Source: Pyrenochaeta sp. MPI-SDFR-AT-0127
Taxonomy: Eukaryota > Ascomycota > Dothideomycetes > Pleosporales > Cucurbitariaceae
Direction of reading: 5' to 3'
DNA: 64,000 bases
NCBI GenBank assembly: GCA_020747015.1
Contig: JAGTJM010000007.1
Coordinates: forward strand, 744,001 to 808,000
The notes below the pieces were generated by a model. The model searched no databases, had not been told where the DNA came from, and saw only the letters and a list, made by a program, of their open reading frames with translations. Position 1 is the stretch's first letter. Each line of letters starts with the position of its first letter. Below are positions 24,418 to 37,017 of this stretch, piece by piece. The position numbers were made by a program, and so were the translations under genes.

Positions 24418-26776
24418 ATGGGGAAAATTGAGGATGCGCTTGCAGCTATTAAATCCTTAGAGCCAGGCGAAAAACCTGTATATTCAAGAATTGCAAAAGA
24501 TTAAGGTGTTTCGACCTCAGCGTTGATAAATCGTCATCAGAGGGCATCTACCTCACCCCTAGTCAAAGCCGAAAATCAACAAAATCTTCATCCACACCAA
24601 GAAAAGGAGCTTGTACAGTATATATCCCAGCTTACCAAGCGAGGGCTGCCACCAAACAGGGCTATGATACAAAACTTTGGGTCTCAGATTACTACAGTCA
24701 CTTGAATAAAGTTTCTTCCGCCAAGTTTTTTCCCCACCAACCTACACTAAAAAGTTAGTAATTATAAGATAACCCTAACTCCTTAAATTTTCAATAAAAT
24801 ATATTAAAATTGAAAATTAAAACAGATAATATCTTATTATTTTATTAAAAATTATAAACATTAGAATATATATACTTATAAGTATAGTATGCATAGTCAT
24901 TTCTAGAAAAAAGGTAGAAAAAAGTAGAAAAGGTCGCTTTTTACATACAAATTCGAGGAAAATTAATCTTTCTTATCTTTAAAGATATATTATATAGTAA
25001 AAGAATTTTATTTTTAATTTTACTCTTAACTAAACTACAGTTTTAGTAAAGTTTTATAGATATTATTACTTTTAAAAGGGTTAAACATGTAGATAGCGAG
25101 TAATATTAGTATAAAAAGTGGTAGTTTTGGTGTAAAATCGCTTAGCGGAAGAAACTTTTTTCATGTGACTGTAAAAAAGTGGTTGGTAAGAACTGGGTTG
25201 ATCGGTTTGTCAAGCGACATAGCATTGATCTAATCTCTCGATATGCAGTTGGTATGGATAACAACCGTCACAAAGCTGATTCCCCTGCCAAGTATAAGCT
25301 CTACTTCTCCCTTTTGGATGATAAGATCAAGAAATATGAGATAGAACCTGACCAGATCTATAACATGGATGAAAAGGGGTTCCTCCTTGGAGTTATAGGC
25401 AAGGAGAAGAGGATATTCAGCAGGAGATTCTATTATGAGGGGAACTATAGGAGCATTATCTAAGATGGTAACCGGGAGTGGATAAGCCTATTAGCCTGCA
25501 TCTGCGCGGATGGATCAGCCTTGGAACCTGCCCTCATATATCAATTAGATGCGTGTACCCTTCAAGATACCTGGCTTCAAGGATTCAACCCTGAGGAGGA
25601 TAGAGCTCACTTTACCTCATCAACGTCAGGTTGGACAAATAATGATATAGGCCCTGCATGGTTAAAACAGGTGTTTGAACGCAATACTAAGTGCAAGGGA
25701 AGATCTAAGTATCGATTACAAATCCTTGACGGCCATGGATCTCATATTACCATGGATTTATCGAATATTGTGATCAAAATAAGATCCTCCTGGTTATATA
25801 TCCCCCTCATTCAACGCACAGTCTACAGCCTCTTGATGTAGGCATGTTTAGGCCTCTCGCATCTGCGTACTCGCAACAGATCTCACGGTTCATGGAGAAT
25901 AGCCAGGGGCTGGTTTCTATCAGCAAAAGAGACTTCTACCCCTTTTTTAAGGCTGCCTCGGCTGCCTCCTTTTATAAGGAATCTATCCTTAGTTCATTCA
26001 AGGCAACCGGCCTCTCTCCTTTCAATCCAAACGTCACCCTTAAAAGATTCAATAACCAGCCTATCCAGGAGCATATAAGCGATAGTGAGTCCTCACAGCT
26101 AAGTGGCTCAAACTGGAGGGAGCTTGAGAAGCTTGTACGCCAGGTGGTCAAGAATTGCGATGATAAAGGGGCCAAGAAGCTCAGCAGGATCTTCCACCAT
26201 ATTACAACTAGAAAGTCTATCCTTGAGCACGAGGTATTGACTATAAGACGTGCCCTTATCCATGAAAGAGAGCGCAGAAAGCCTGGTAAGGTCCTCCTAT
26301 TGCAGCAGGACGAGGACTATCATGGTGGTGCTGTATTCTGGTCCCCCAGGAAGGTGAAGGAGGCACGTGATCGCCAGGTTATTCGAGCTCAGGAGGAACA
26401 ACAACATCAACACCAAAAGCAAGAGGCTAGGCAAGATCGTGATAGGCAATGGCAGATCAAGGCTATTGAGCTTGAATCAAGGCGTGCAGCGAGGGCTGAG
26501 GCCAGATTATCAAGGCAGGATGAAAAGGCTGCCCATGCTGCTGATCAGGCTGCCAGGCAAGCAGCTCGCAAGGCTGCAAAACGACTTAAACAAGCTGCCC
26601 AAATTTCCAAAAATGGTAAGAGGCCTAGCCTCAAGCCTCCTGTCAAAGCTTGTCATAAAAAAAAGGCTGCACCAAAGGGTTCTGGTGGTGAGAAGCCATC
26701 AGGGGCAGCACCAGGCCCACCACCCGTACAGTCACGCCAGGGCCGGAAAATCAAACTTCCGATCAAATACCATTAG
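24418..26776 (+). pseudogene. Pogo-like DDE transposase, broken
   Basis: It starts MGKIEDALAAIKSLEPGEK, a usual start for fungal pogo/Fot transposases with a psq-type HTH. A TAA breaks the HTH at about 24502. The CENP-B-like second HTH region LPPNRAMIQNF runs into the MITE, then resumes as GKNWVDRFVKRH. The DDE domain shows YNMDEKGF (first Asp), LQILDGHGSHIT (second Asp) and a frameshifted region around 25800-25850 where the third acidic residue and LQPLDVGMF block should lie. The last 300 codons (25844-26776) form a lysine/glutamine-rich tail (RQARKAAKRLKQA). Several stops make it non-functional. Confidence 0.88.
24695..25171. mobile_element. MITE with TA target duplication, inserted in the pogo transposase
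   Basis: 477 bp, very AT-rich inside, with no coding capacity. The ends are inverted repeats of about 31 bp starting CAGTCAC(T/A)TGAA and continuing AAAGTTTCTTCCGC(C/T)AAG. TA lies directly outside both ends. Removing the element with one TA rejoins the host frame exactly (ATT ACT AAA AAA GTG), giving the expected transposase sequence VGKNWVDRF. It is a non-autonomous Tc1/mariner-type element. The TIR is not the mimp consensus known from Fusarium. Confidence 0.9.
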
Positions 26777-26936
26777 CTATAGATAGTTACAGGCTATATA
26801 AATTGCTCCACCAAAAAAAATCGCGATAATAGCTTTTGTGCGTGGCTCAATAACCTTAGGTTGGTTGATGGTTGTGATGTTCAGATTTTGCGTCACGCGA
26901 GGCGTTGCGTCACGCGATAGCGCACGGGTACTAATA

Positions 26937-27330
26937 CAGTTGCTTCTTGGGCTCGCAGAGCATGCCCAGCCTGCAACACCTCCTATTGTTAACAGTGCTA
27001 TGCAATCTTAACTACTCACTTAAATTAGTTCTAACTTCGCAAACAGAATCTAGGCCATTCCTATGCCACATATTGACTTCGTTTACTCTCCTTAGATCGA
27101 TCTCGTTGCCGCCGCCTATGCAAAGCCTCAGCCAACAGACACTCAGCCCGCCTATGGAGGCTTTGAAAATAGCAAATCCAACACCCCCTAAGCGCGACCA
27201 CCCACGGACAGGCATGTGACCTACGGAGAAGTTTGATTTGGGGCTTGTCTCTGCTTGGAAATTCCTCTACTTACTTGCAATTTCTGTCGGCGGCCTCAAA
27301 AAGTTATGAGACTTGTATTTGCTCTAGGTA
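26937..27330. other. Intergenic, nothing recognised
   Basis: Lies between the pogo element and the DUF6589 gene. The short open frames on both strands overlap each other and show no family resemblance. Confidence 0.4.
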
Positions 27331-28670
27331 TTAGTCGTCAACGTCGTCGTCTAGAGTGACAATATCATCCAATGCAGAAATGGGCGTCGCCGTCGCATTA
27401 TTAAGGTCTTCCTCCTCCTCCCACTCTCCTTCAACGACTGCGCAGTTGAATCTTTAACCCCATTGTTTAATAACTTGACCCCTCGCTGCAGGATATCCGT
27501 AGGTTGAAATGGAGAGCTCCTTGCACGAGCATGTTTAGTGATTGACCGCGACGCTGCTATTTGGTAAGCCAGATAGCGCACCTCCCGACTGGCATCCTTG
27601 ATCTGATGTCTAGCGTTGCTGTATTCGCCGAACGCAGCTTCCATGGCGACTTTCAAGTCGGTACAGTAGCTTGCAGCTAGGGCGGTACGGCGGAAGAGAT
27701 CAGCAATGTCGATTGTTGATGTCCTTCGTGTTGCCATTAAGACCTTCATCTGGAGGTTGAAAAACTCGTTCAGCCTATCCATTTCAAACCAACCGTCATC
27801 AGCACTGCGTAAATTAACTAGGCCATTTGCCAGAATAGCGTTCTGTAATTCTTTGCTAGCAGCGTCGGTCCGGGTGAGCCAGGTCATGTAGAGTGATAGG
27901 AAGGCGTATTTGGACTTATCACTCCCATGAAATAACAAGCAACATCGCGCTAGCGCTCGTTTGATGAGGCCCACGTCAGCGTGTTTAATGGCGTATTTAA
28001 CCGTCTTGTACGTCTCCATCTGCTGTAGGAACTTTGCACGAGCAGAAAACTCATAGTCGACAGGCTTGGACTCATCGGGCGACTGCTCCGCAGCAGTGAA
28101 GATATACTGTCGTATTTCCTCAACCTTCTTGTGGAAAGTGGCGCGGGCGAGCTTTCTAATATAATTGTCAACTTGGTTAGGCTGAGAGGCCCGCACGCTC
28201 GACGGGAGAAGACGGTAGAACAGAGCTGTTATCCTTGCATCAAATGCTCGTGTAGCCACCTCCTCTTTGTGATGGAATGGGCTTTTGTGACCCTGCGCAC
28301 AGCCGAGGTAGTTCTTATTGTGGTAGAGCGTCGACTCCACTGCGGCTTGCTCAGACCCAGAGTACGTATCATGAATCATATCCATGTAGTTGGTACGCCA
28401 GTGAAACAATCCAGGCACAGGTAGAAGCCAATTGTATTTGTCGTATAGAAGCGTTGCCTCCTGACGCTTCTTCTGAACTGTACGGATCAAGGAAACTGTC
28501 TTCTGATCACCATGCACTAGGTGTAGTCGCCCACCAAAGTCATCCGCAGGATTGTATCCTAGTTGCTCGGTAAATACTCTGTCAATAACGCTGTATGTTC
28601 CGCTTATCGTGCCCTCGTTCTCAAAAATGGGGCCCAGGCTGTAGTGAGGTGGTTTGCGCGGAGTAGGCAT
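27331..28670 (-). pseudogene. DUF6589-type protein, C-terminal frameshift
   Basis: ATG at 28670; the first frame gives 439 codons. The stretch LGYNPADDFGGRLHLVHGDQ followed by KTVSLIR, and then VPGLFHWRTNYMDMI, matches the DUF6589 family. This is a widespread multicopy fungal family of unknown function, often near transposons. The first frame ends in an arginine-rich tail that looks wrong. Shifting frame near 27460 gives FNCAVVEGEWEEEEDLNN and an acidic end TLDDDVDD with a stop at 27331, which looks native. So one small indel has probably replaced the natural C-terminus. The protein is shorter than many family members and may lack an N-terminal part. Its role is unknown; a transposon origin is only an inference. 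Confidence 0.65.
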
Positions 28671-28981
28671 GTATGTAATCAGTTAGTTAGTTACCTAAGG
28701 TGTGATTTTCAGATAACTTAGGCAATCATAATCATAATCAACTAGCGTGATTATGCTACATTAATTATGTAGTTATCACATCTAGCTACAAATGGCTTAC
28801 AATAGATTTTGTATTATAGCTTGACGTAGAGGGCTAGGTAAGTTGACCTTAATGAAGCCTATGCATCGGATATGCTACCTAGGGTAGAAACGCTCCCGAA
28901 TTACATACAAAACTCGTCTGTGCGCACCCTCTAGCAATAGATTAAGCACCTGGTGTTTCAACGCGTCAACATCAATAGCAT

Positions 28982-29041
28982 ATCTCATCAAACATCTCAT
29001 CAAACATCTCATCAAACATCTCATCAAACATCTCATCAAAA
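28982..29041. repeat. 12-bp tandem repeat, five units
   Basis: ATCTCATCAAAC repeated five times (the last base of the last unit differs), directly upstream of the ATG at 29069 of the hAT remnant. It is in the right place to be part of the element's leader. The rest of 28671-29068 shows only AATCATAATC-type short repeats that also occur near 31557 on the other side of the remnant, perhaps marking its subterminal DNA. Confidence 0.9.
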
Positions 29042-29068
29042 TCTTATCAACACTGACTTTTTATCATT

Positions 29069-31337
29069 ATGGAAGACAATCAACGACCTACAAAAGGCCT
29101 TAAACGCGCCCATGAAGAGATTGCCGATGACGTTTCTACTCTTACCGACTTCAATTCGCGTGATTTTGACGACGTGACGATTGCACGTGACGACCCGTAT
29201 CACCAAGCTGGTATACCAAAGAAAAGACGTCGGAGAGCTCGAGAGGATGAGCAGTTGTGGTCATACGCACTCGATGAGCCCCCAGAGGGTAGGCCGGCGC
29301 GTGGTAATTCGAGCCAGGAGATATTCTACTGCAAGAGGTGCGGGAAGGACTGTACCAGCGCGACGGCTTTTCGGCGACACCTGTCTAATCGACATAGGGT
29401 CAATACTGAGATCAGCAAAACAAAAGTGGAGGAACAGGTTAACAAGCTAGCAGCTGGCTTCAAAATTCAGCAAGAACGCGCTCAGGACTCAGCTCAATCA
29501 CACACCTCAAAATTCCTTCGCGACGCCGTCAATCACGCCGATTGGTTAAACGTACTAGTTCTCATGATTGTCAACCATAATCTCCCTCACACGATCGTCG
29601 AATGGCCCGAATTTCACCTGCTTATGAAAATCTCGAACTACACACTTGTCGAACGCGGTGGGCCTATGAAGAACTCGCGATTTTAAGTACGCGAGCTGAC
29701 AGGTAAGACTTATAAAGTTCATAAGGAAGCAATCAAGCAGAAACTCGCGGAGTCTCTATCAAAAATCCACTTTACAACCGACGTCTGGGCTTCTCCCAAC
29801 AAAACATACTATCAAGCCCTCACGGCTCATTTTGTTGATAAACTCGGGCGATTGCAGAAAGCTACGTTGGCGATGAGAGAGCACAAAGATAGCCACGGTG
29901 CTGAGGAGCAGACAGAGGCGTTTCTCCAGGCGCTCAATGAGTATGATATTGGCGAGGAGAAGATGGGCTACATTACAGGTTGGTACACTAAATCTTCTAA
30001 GTCTGATTTACTAGCTGATTTATTACATGCAGGGGACAACCACGGTTCGAATGATAAGCTCTGTCAACTGCTTAGTCACCGCTTTCAAAGCTGGAGTGCC
30101 CAGCACCACCGGATCCGATGTATGGGGCATATCCTCAACTTAACTTGCCAAGCCTTCTTATTTACCAAGGACAAAGACGCGGTAGAACTAGCTATTAAGG
30201 CTGCAGAGGAGCTTCATGAGGACGAGGAGCGCCTTGGAATTCATTCAGAAGGTGAATATGATCAAGACGAAACTACACAGGCGAAGTGGAGGGAGATTGG
30301 CGCACTGGGGAAGATCCACAATATCGCCGTATGGCTTCGTCGGTCGCCGGCTCGCTACCAACAATTTATTGCACTTGCCAATAGAATTCTCCCTCGCGAC
30401 AACGATACACGCTGGAACTCCTGGCTAACAATGCTGGAGGCCGCAATTGAGCTAGAGAGCTATATTCGGGTGTTTATTGATAAAAATTGGGATGACATAG
30501 GTCAATACAATATTGATCGTGATGAGTGGGATACATTAATTGAAACGAGAGATGTCCTCAAGCCTTTCCGCGATACGACGCTGGTTCTCGAACGCGACAA
30601 TACAACGCTTGATGGTGCTGGGATCAATAGACTTTCTAATTGGCCACGTCAAAAGGATGCAGATTGATCATAAGGGCGATACAAACCTATCCGCGTCGCT
30701 TCTTACAATGTGGTTTGCTTTTGATAAGTATCACAAGCTTACCGATCGAACACCAGCGTACGCAGCAGCGTTACTCCTCAATCCTTGTATCTTGACGATG
30801 AATGGAAGGCTGTTGAGCAGTTCTATCCTGGTAGGGTAGATCGAGCTGTCGACGCAGCTGGTAGGCTCTGGCAAAAAGAATATAAATATATGGCTATTCT
30901 AGGTGAATCGCAGCAGCCAATTGGTCCAGACACTATCACCAACTCGCTGGAGAGACACCGCTATGAGAGGCAGCTAGCCCGGTCGTCCATTACTGACGAA
31001 TTTGACCGATTTATTAATGTAAGTTTATAGTTACTACACGGTATACTGTTGAAGCTAACATAGTTTATGAATAGGGTACTCGGCTATCAAAAGTAGCGGG
31101 CTCTGCTTTAGATTGGTGGCTCAATTCTACTCAGCGACACAACTTCCCCCGCCTCTCTCGTATGGCTATCGATATTTTATCAATCCCAGCAATGTCAGCA
31201 GAAAGTGAGCGAGTCTTCTCTGGCATGCGTCGTACAATAACTTGGGAGCGACATAAGCTTGGTGCGGAGGTAGTAGAGTAGAGCGAGTGTCTAAAGATCT
31301 GGATTCGACTTGGTATTAAGGACGGTGAGGTGATTTA
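29069..31337 (+). pseudogene. hAT transposase remnant (third family)
   Basis: The N-terminus has a C2H2-like finger FYCKRCGKDCTSATAFRRHL. The frame breaks near 29686, then continues with SLSKIHFTTDVWASPNKTYY (first catalytic Asp), a likely intron about 29979-30032 ending ATGCAG, and DNHGSNDKL (second Asp). HRIRCMGHILNLTCQAF and NDTRWNSWL follow. Further frame changes lie at about 30660 and 30800. A second intron at about 31020-31074 (GTAAGT...AATAG) leads to the dimerisation domain MAIDILSIPAMSAESERVFS. A TAG lies shortly after that domain. I could not fix the element's terminal repeats. It is related to the fragment at 19860-20352. Confidence 0.85.
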
Positions 31338-31691
31338 ATAATGAGCTGGCAGAACAGGTCCCCCATGAGCAAGGAGATCTAGAAATTGTAGATGATGAGT
31401 TGACAAAAGAGGCGATAGAAGGCTCCTGGGCCTGGATCATAACGCTAATCCTAATTAGGCCAATTATATAGATTTCAGGTACGTCGTCAAGCCTCCTCCA
31501 TCTCCATAGATGCCTTCCTAATCTGCTTAGTCATACTATAAACTATATAACTATATAATCATAATCATAATCTGCTCCTGCAGTTATCAGAGAATCAAAA
31601 TCAACCCTCGAGTTATGTTATATCGATTATATACATGCCTGGGTGTCGGTCGTGGATGCTAAGGGCTACCAGAGAGTGGTGCAACACATTA
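31338..31691. other. Intergenic, nothing recognised
   Basis: Contains short AT-rich AATCATAATC repeats near 31557 that are probably the end of the hAT remnant to the left. Confidence 0.4.
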
Positions 31692-33216
31692 CTACTCTCG
31701 AATAGAATGAGCAGGCGAGCAACCTTCAATAACACCGCCGTTTATGCTTTTATCTGAAGCTGCTAGGATGTCTCCAGTTCTATCAAACCGAGGCATTTCC
31801 AAATCTTCCAGTATATGTTCTTCACTTGCGTTCTGAACAACCCTGTGAACACTCTCCCGAATGCCAGACTTGCAGACAATCTCGTCATGAATGCGGGACT
31901 GACGCAAGTACCCTCCACCATCCGTCGTGTGATTATGTTGTTTTCGAGATGAGCCGTGCTTTGTAGCATTCAAACTACCGAGGATGCTAGGAAGGAATCG
32001 CTGAACTAACGACTTGAATGCTGCGGTGCAGGAGGTCAAAATAGCAAGATGGATCTCAACGGTTGACCAATTTAGTGCGTTGACCTACAATATTAGTTCA
32101 GGAGTATATGCGAGAGGAGTGTCTGGGCGTGGACCATACAGTAGACCCTAGCCGTGTGTCAGTAAAAGAATCAAAAACAGCATCGAACATTTCTTACATG
32201 TATTATCACTACGATCTACAAACACGTTAGTTATCAAATGCAAGAGAGTAAAGAAGAAGGAACAACATACAGACCGGATTATTTAACATTACAAGCAAGG
32301 TGTGCAAACGGAGAATACTCGCGATAACAACTCTAGGGAGAGTCAACTGTACTGAAAAGTATCTCCGGCGCCTTCAAGATACTTACATCAACCCAAGGGC
32401 AAACACACCCACCAAGCCTAGCCGCTGTCTTTTCGGTACTGTCGAATGTTACCCTAGGGTTTTATAATAGATAGCTTTTCTTATTCTTACACTTCAAGTC
32501 CCAAAGAATGGGGATTGGAAGAACAAATATAACAATATCGAATACAATATTCAGCGCGGGATTAGCGGTCCAGTAAGCCTTGATGTTAATACAATGGCCT
32601 GGCATACTCGGGGTCCAGAGTTTCTCGAAAGGTAAGCAAGGTATGAAGCTTACAACTGCAGTTGTAATTCCGAAGGCAGACACTAACAGGACCCAGATGT
32701 ATAAAACAATGCGAAACTTTTTCGTAACAGCAAATCGAAGGTAAAACACGAGATAAGACAGTCTGATAAATATCAAGCAGAGACTATTTAGAAGCTGTGC
32801 TAGTTAGCAACGCTCTACGAAACATAACTGCCTTGAAATAGTTTACCCCAGATAATAATATGACTTTGGTGTACACTGGTACATTCTCAGGCTTAAGGTG
32901 ATGCACATGGAGTCCCTGGCCATATCTTGTCGCTATATTGATGTTAGTAAAGAACGTGGTAGAGGCAAGCGAAATTTAATGACCGATAATAAATGAGGAC
33001 GCATGTGCTAGGCCCAAAAAGAGTGCAATTGTGATAAGGACTATATTGTCAGTGTGACAAATTCGAACGTCGATGCGTTAAGAGTTACACACTATCGTCA
33101 GCTCCAATGAGCTTGGTAAGGAAAATCCGAATGAGAAGCCTTGCTGTGACAGCGATGACAGAAACTGTCATGAATGCAATGCTTAGCCCGATTATCTGGC
33201 CTCTTCTATCATCCAT
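31692..33216 (-). CDS. Fungal rhodopsin-domain (PTH11/SAT4-like) integral membrane protein
   Basis: Multi-exon gene rebuilt from the translation. Exons: 33093-33216, 32984-33040, 32847-32932, 32491-32794, 32387-32438, then smaller exons and a last exon from about 32085 to the stop at 31692. Introns are 51-54 bp with GT-AG ends, and the first four junctions keep frame. The protein starts MDDRRGQIIGLSIAFMTVS (TM1), then GADDILITIALF (TM2), ATRYGQGLH, RLSYLVFYLRF, VSFIPCLPFEKLW, NIVFDIVIFVLPIPILWDLK, LGLVGVFALGL and NWSTVEIHLAIL. This is the usual order for the seven-helix fungal rhodopsin-fold family, followed by a polar cytoplasmic tail. The junction near 32180 is ambiguous. The family includes receptors such as Pth11, but the ligand cannot be inferred. 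Confidence 0.75.
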
Positions 33217-36200
33217 ATCTTTGGATCGATCTGCAAAAGGTAATGACTACAGTGGAGGAAGGCGAGGACAACTATCTAATAATCGTGCATGAAGTACTTT
33301 ATATTTTTCTTCTATGCGGCAGGATATGCGATTTAACGAAACCCAAAAAACACTTGATTAATCCCGCTGTCGTCTCCTGCCAACGAATCAAAGTGAAGGT
33401 GGAACATTTGATGCTTCTGACACGCTCTTGCAAATGCCACAACTTCAATGCTCGGATAACTCCGCCAGAGATGTCTTAGCATGGAATAATAACAGAAGAT
33501 AAAAGGGGGAGCGGGGGATTCAATGAGCTCTTTCTGTACAGGTAAACTTTGCACGCAGTCCACAGGAGCATGGTGCTGTGAGCGTCATTAAATGCTCGCA
33601 ACCTAACTATGCCTATACATCGATGAGCTGCTTGCGAGGAGCCTAGTACGATCATTCAGTGCGGAAATGAAAATAAACTGCTAGAACGCAGCTTTCCGGT
33701 GCGAACTGAAACCCATAGTGCCCAGCCTAAAAGATCTAGGGTTGATGGCTCAAGATCCAGGGTCCTAGGTGCCACATCTGTCAGCAATCAGCAGCTGCAT
33801 CGCCGGTGAAGAGGAATTTCTTCTTCAGCGCCACTACACGCCCTCTCCTAAGCCGGTTGGTAGCGCCATTCATGCATTTTCCATACCAGTCTTTGGTTTC
33901 ACATTTAAAATCCTATAGTTACGGTGGTTTTGGCGAGTTATTCGTGGGTGGGCAACGTCTGTTTCGCACGACCGTGCAATAGCGCCCGAACAATCGGGAT
34001 TCGTGTCGAACTACGTCTGTTACAAGAGTACATACTTCACTCAGCATAGCGCCTTGCTTAGTCAGGTCTTGTACAGTTAATTAAGATTCATTCCATTCTT
34101 AACGTCGATCGAAGGTCTCCACAAAGCTAGTGTGCGCAACGTCTTTGGTGGAAGTTTCTGCAGCAGCGGGTGGGATATTCCGTGCCTGCTTTGGATGCAT
34201 GAGTGTCCATGCGGTGCTGCAGTATTCCATTTCGTAAAATACGTGATGTGGCTGAGATCTAGCTTAAACTCAGGCTAGAATCTTTCACATGTTTGGCGTA
34301 GTTAATACGATTCCCCCGTTAAAGCACCCAGAAAACGTAGCGCGCTCCGCGCCCCACTTCCCCGAAATGCATCACCAATGAGGCTTTCCCCGGAGTCCTC
34401 CAGCTTCGTCTCCGCCTGAATGGCAACCAATGGGAATTTATGCCGACCCTCTACGCAAAATGTGTTGTATGAAGATACCTAGAATAAAGTTCAAAGACAA
34501 AATTGCGCAAGCTGTGGCGTCGTGGCATCTTGGTAGCGGCCTTATTGGTCTGCTACATTTTAATATGAAAGCAAGAGTGGAATCGCATTCCGCACTTCAG
34601 CACTTCATTTAGCCCATAGAACGTAACCTTCCTCGGTTCAACAGCATGTCTCCGCAACGGCATCCTTAAGGAGCCGAACAAGAAGGCAAAATAAGTCTAA
34701 CTATTAGGCATCAAACAAAAGCGAGTTCAGAGTAAGCGACTAGTAGGACGTGCAAAGTTATTGAACAACCATACGACGCCAACTCAACGAAATGGCTACG
34801 TGACGCGCGATTTCGAGTCGAGCTCATAGAAGCCTCCTATGCGCTGCCATTGCCACGGACTAGATTCACCATAGGCTCAGAATATGCCCTGAAGGCCTGG
34901 AATGATGTTTAAACAATCCTTCCTTGACGCATTAAGCATCGAAAAGCTGAGTGTTTATCTTCTTCTCGATCTGAGGAGCACTACGGTTACCCCTGTCCTG
35001 CCGGGGTACGTGTCACGATCGAGCCTAGAGCTCAAGCCGGATTGAGAATGCTGTTGGGGGTTATCCACGAACTCCCCTTGATTTATTTGGTCGACGGGAA
35101 TGTCATTTCGTGCCATTAGAGCTGCGACAGTACGAGGGTGAGGCGAGCGTGCGGAACCGGACCAACATATGTCCGGCTAAGTGACTTCTCGTAGTTCTAA
35201 CCGCTCCGCATGTGAGCTCTCTATCTCAGATCCTGTCTGTGTGAAGTGACAAATGGCAGTGCATGACAGTGATGATATGCATGTCCTCAGCATCCACCGG
35301 AGTAAGCACGAGCACGCCAGGTTTGGCATTCCACGGCCGTGGTTTTCCGCTCAGCGGATTTCCATCTTGTGCATTGCTTACACGTCGCGAGAGGCGCATC
35401 AGCATACTAAAGATCAGTAAGAGATGATGCAAGACTTCAATTTCGATAGATGACTTGACTGCTATCGAACTAATATCAAGTCCATGACGTGTCGAGTGCC
35501 GCTGGTATAGGTTGGATATCTCCACGCTCGGCATAGCATATGTCGCGCGGCTGAAGAGCTTCCAGAACGAAAAAAGGTAGCTCCGCATGACAAGCATCGC
35601 CATACACCATATTGACTAGTTAAGTTGGGCGCGCGATTGACCGGCACGACGGGCTCTATAGACGATCAATACGAAGCACTTTCGATCTCGACTCGGACAT
35701 CCCACTGGACGCTTGAAGCAAGGAACTCGCAAGCGGCAAATGTGCAAGTACTCTCATGGCACAGGCTAGTATCGTGCCAATGCGAGGTTGATGGGCTTTT
35801 TGCTCAAAAAGATCTTGTAGTACTAGCAGTTTTCAACGCCAGTGCTGGAAGTGAATAACGCTCAGTAAGTACGGCAGAGAAAGCTATATATTTCCTGTTC
35901 CCGTCCATCTTCAGGCCTAGGAACATAGCGTCGGAAAACTTGCACGCTAGCGTTGCCACCATGCCATACATGCAAGTGCATCATCTCGACAGACATGATG
36001 GACTGGCCATGTGTCGCTGTATGGAGTCTGACATGATTGTGTACTGCTCGTACTAGGCGTGGTCGGACCAAGTTGCCAAGAATGCATATCTGCCCCATGG
36101 CAAGTTTCTTCGGCTATAGCGTCTCGCCTATGAATGCTGATTTTCGAGATTATAATCTATCAAGCAAGTCATGACGCAGTACGAGCGCAAGTGGAGATGT

Positions 36201-37017
36201 TGATGAGATGCTGATAGCCATTTCTCAAGAGTCACACAAGCAGCGCGTAGACCAATTTGTGTAAGAATCCCTTGAAACGTGGTGTGTTGAGCAGATGAAA
36301 TGCGATTGTCTTTCATATGTATTATGCACAAAACACAGAGCAGACTTTTGTGTCGATCAGCACGCTACTATTGAAAGTACATTCTGCATCACGACATTGC
36401 TAAATGTGTCTCGCTGTGCGCCCATTGTGAGGCACCAACATGGCTACTCAAAAACTTATTCCAGAGACTACAAGGCCATAGGCCCCTCTATCAGTCTAGG
36501 TTGAAGCATCAACGTTGAGCAGCCCTCTCAAGCAGGTGTACTAGATTGACTATTCTGATAATCTAAAACACTGACAGAAACAGTGCAGGATCCGGCAGAC
36601 ACATTCCAGTTCGAAAGGTATTCAAAAAGTTGCTGACAGATCAGCTTAAGCAAACATCAGCAGTTGCTAACCATCACTATACAAAGTAGTTGGCTAGAAT
36701 CGCTCTCCAGTATCACACTTACTGCTCATGGTAAGATGATAGAGTTTTTCTCGGCAGCATCGGTATGCACCGGCGTAAGGGAGCATGGATCACTATAGTC
36801 TAACTTCTGTCTTCATTCGGCTATTCAATCTGACATGATGAGGTTATATGCAGACATTGGCTGCCGATAATACATATACAGGTGCACTATATTGCTCCTT
36901 CTAATCCAGTCACGGTTTCTCTCTCCTCCTAAACGATCACGGAACCGTAATTCCCCAAGCACAGAGACAGTCACAGCTACTAGTTAGCAAGCTATCCGCA
37001 TACGGACCGCTACCACT
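33217..37017. other. Long stretch with no supportable gene
   Basis: About 3.8 kb. The longest frame (35226-35603, minus, 125 codons) shows no family resemblance or exon partners. No terminal repeats, tandem arrays or RNA genes were noticed. The right part should hold the promoter of the transporter gene starting at 37018. Confidence 0.45.

Larger units (their letters stand above)
24321..26936 (+). mobile_element. Pogo/Fot1-type Tc1-mariner superfamily element (decayed)
   Basis: The ends are imperfect inverted repeats: GGTACCGTGCG on the left and its counterpart CGCACGGGTAC on the right. Inside both ends are CGCGTGAC-type motifs followed by a run of A and then GAACAT. TA dinucleotides flank both ends, as expected for this superfamily. 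The exact end bases are uncertain by a few nucleotides because the repeats are degraded. It carries a broken DDE transposase gene, which is interrupted by a MITE. Confidence 0.7.

Noticed and set aside
32462..32776. Separate 104-aa truncated rhodopsin gene
   Set aside because: Short introns join it in frame to exons on both sides; it is the middle of one larger gene.
35226..35603. 125-codon minus-strand frame
   Set aside because: No family resemblance, no exon partners and no homologous copy in the window; could be chance.
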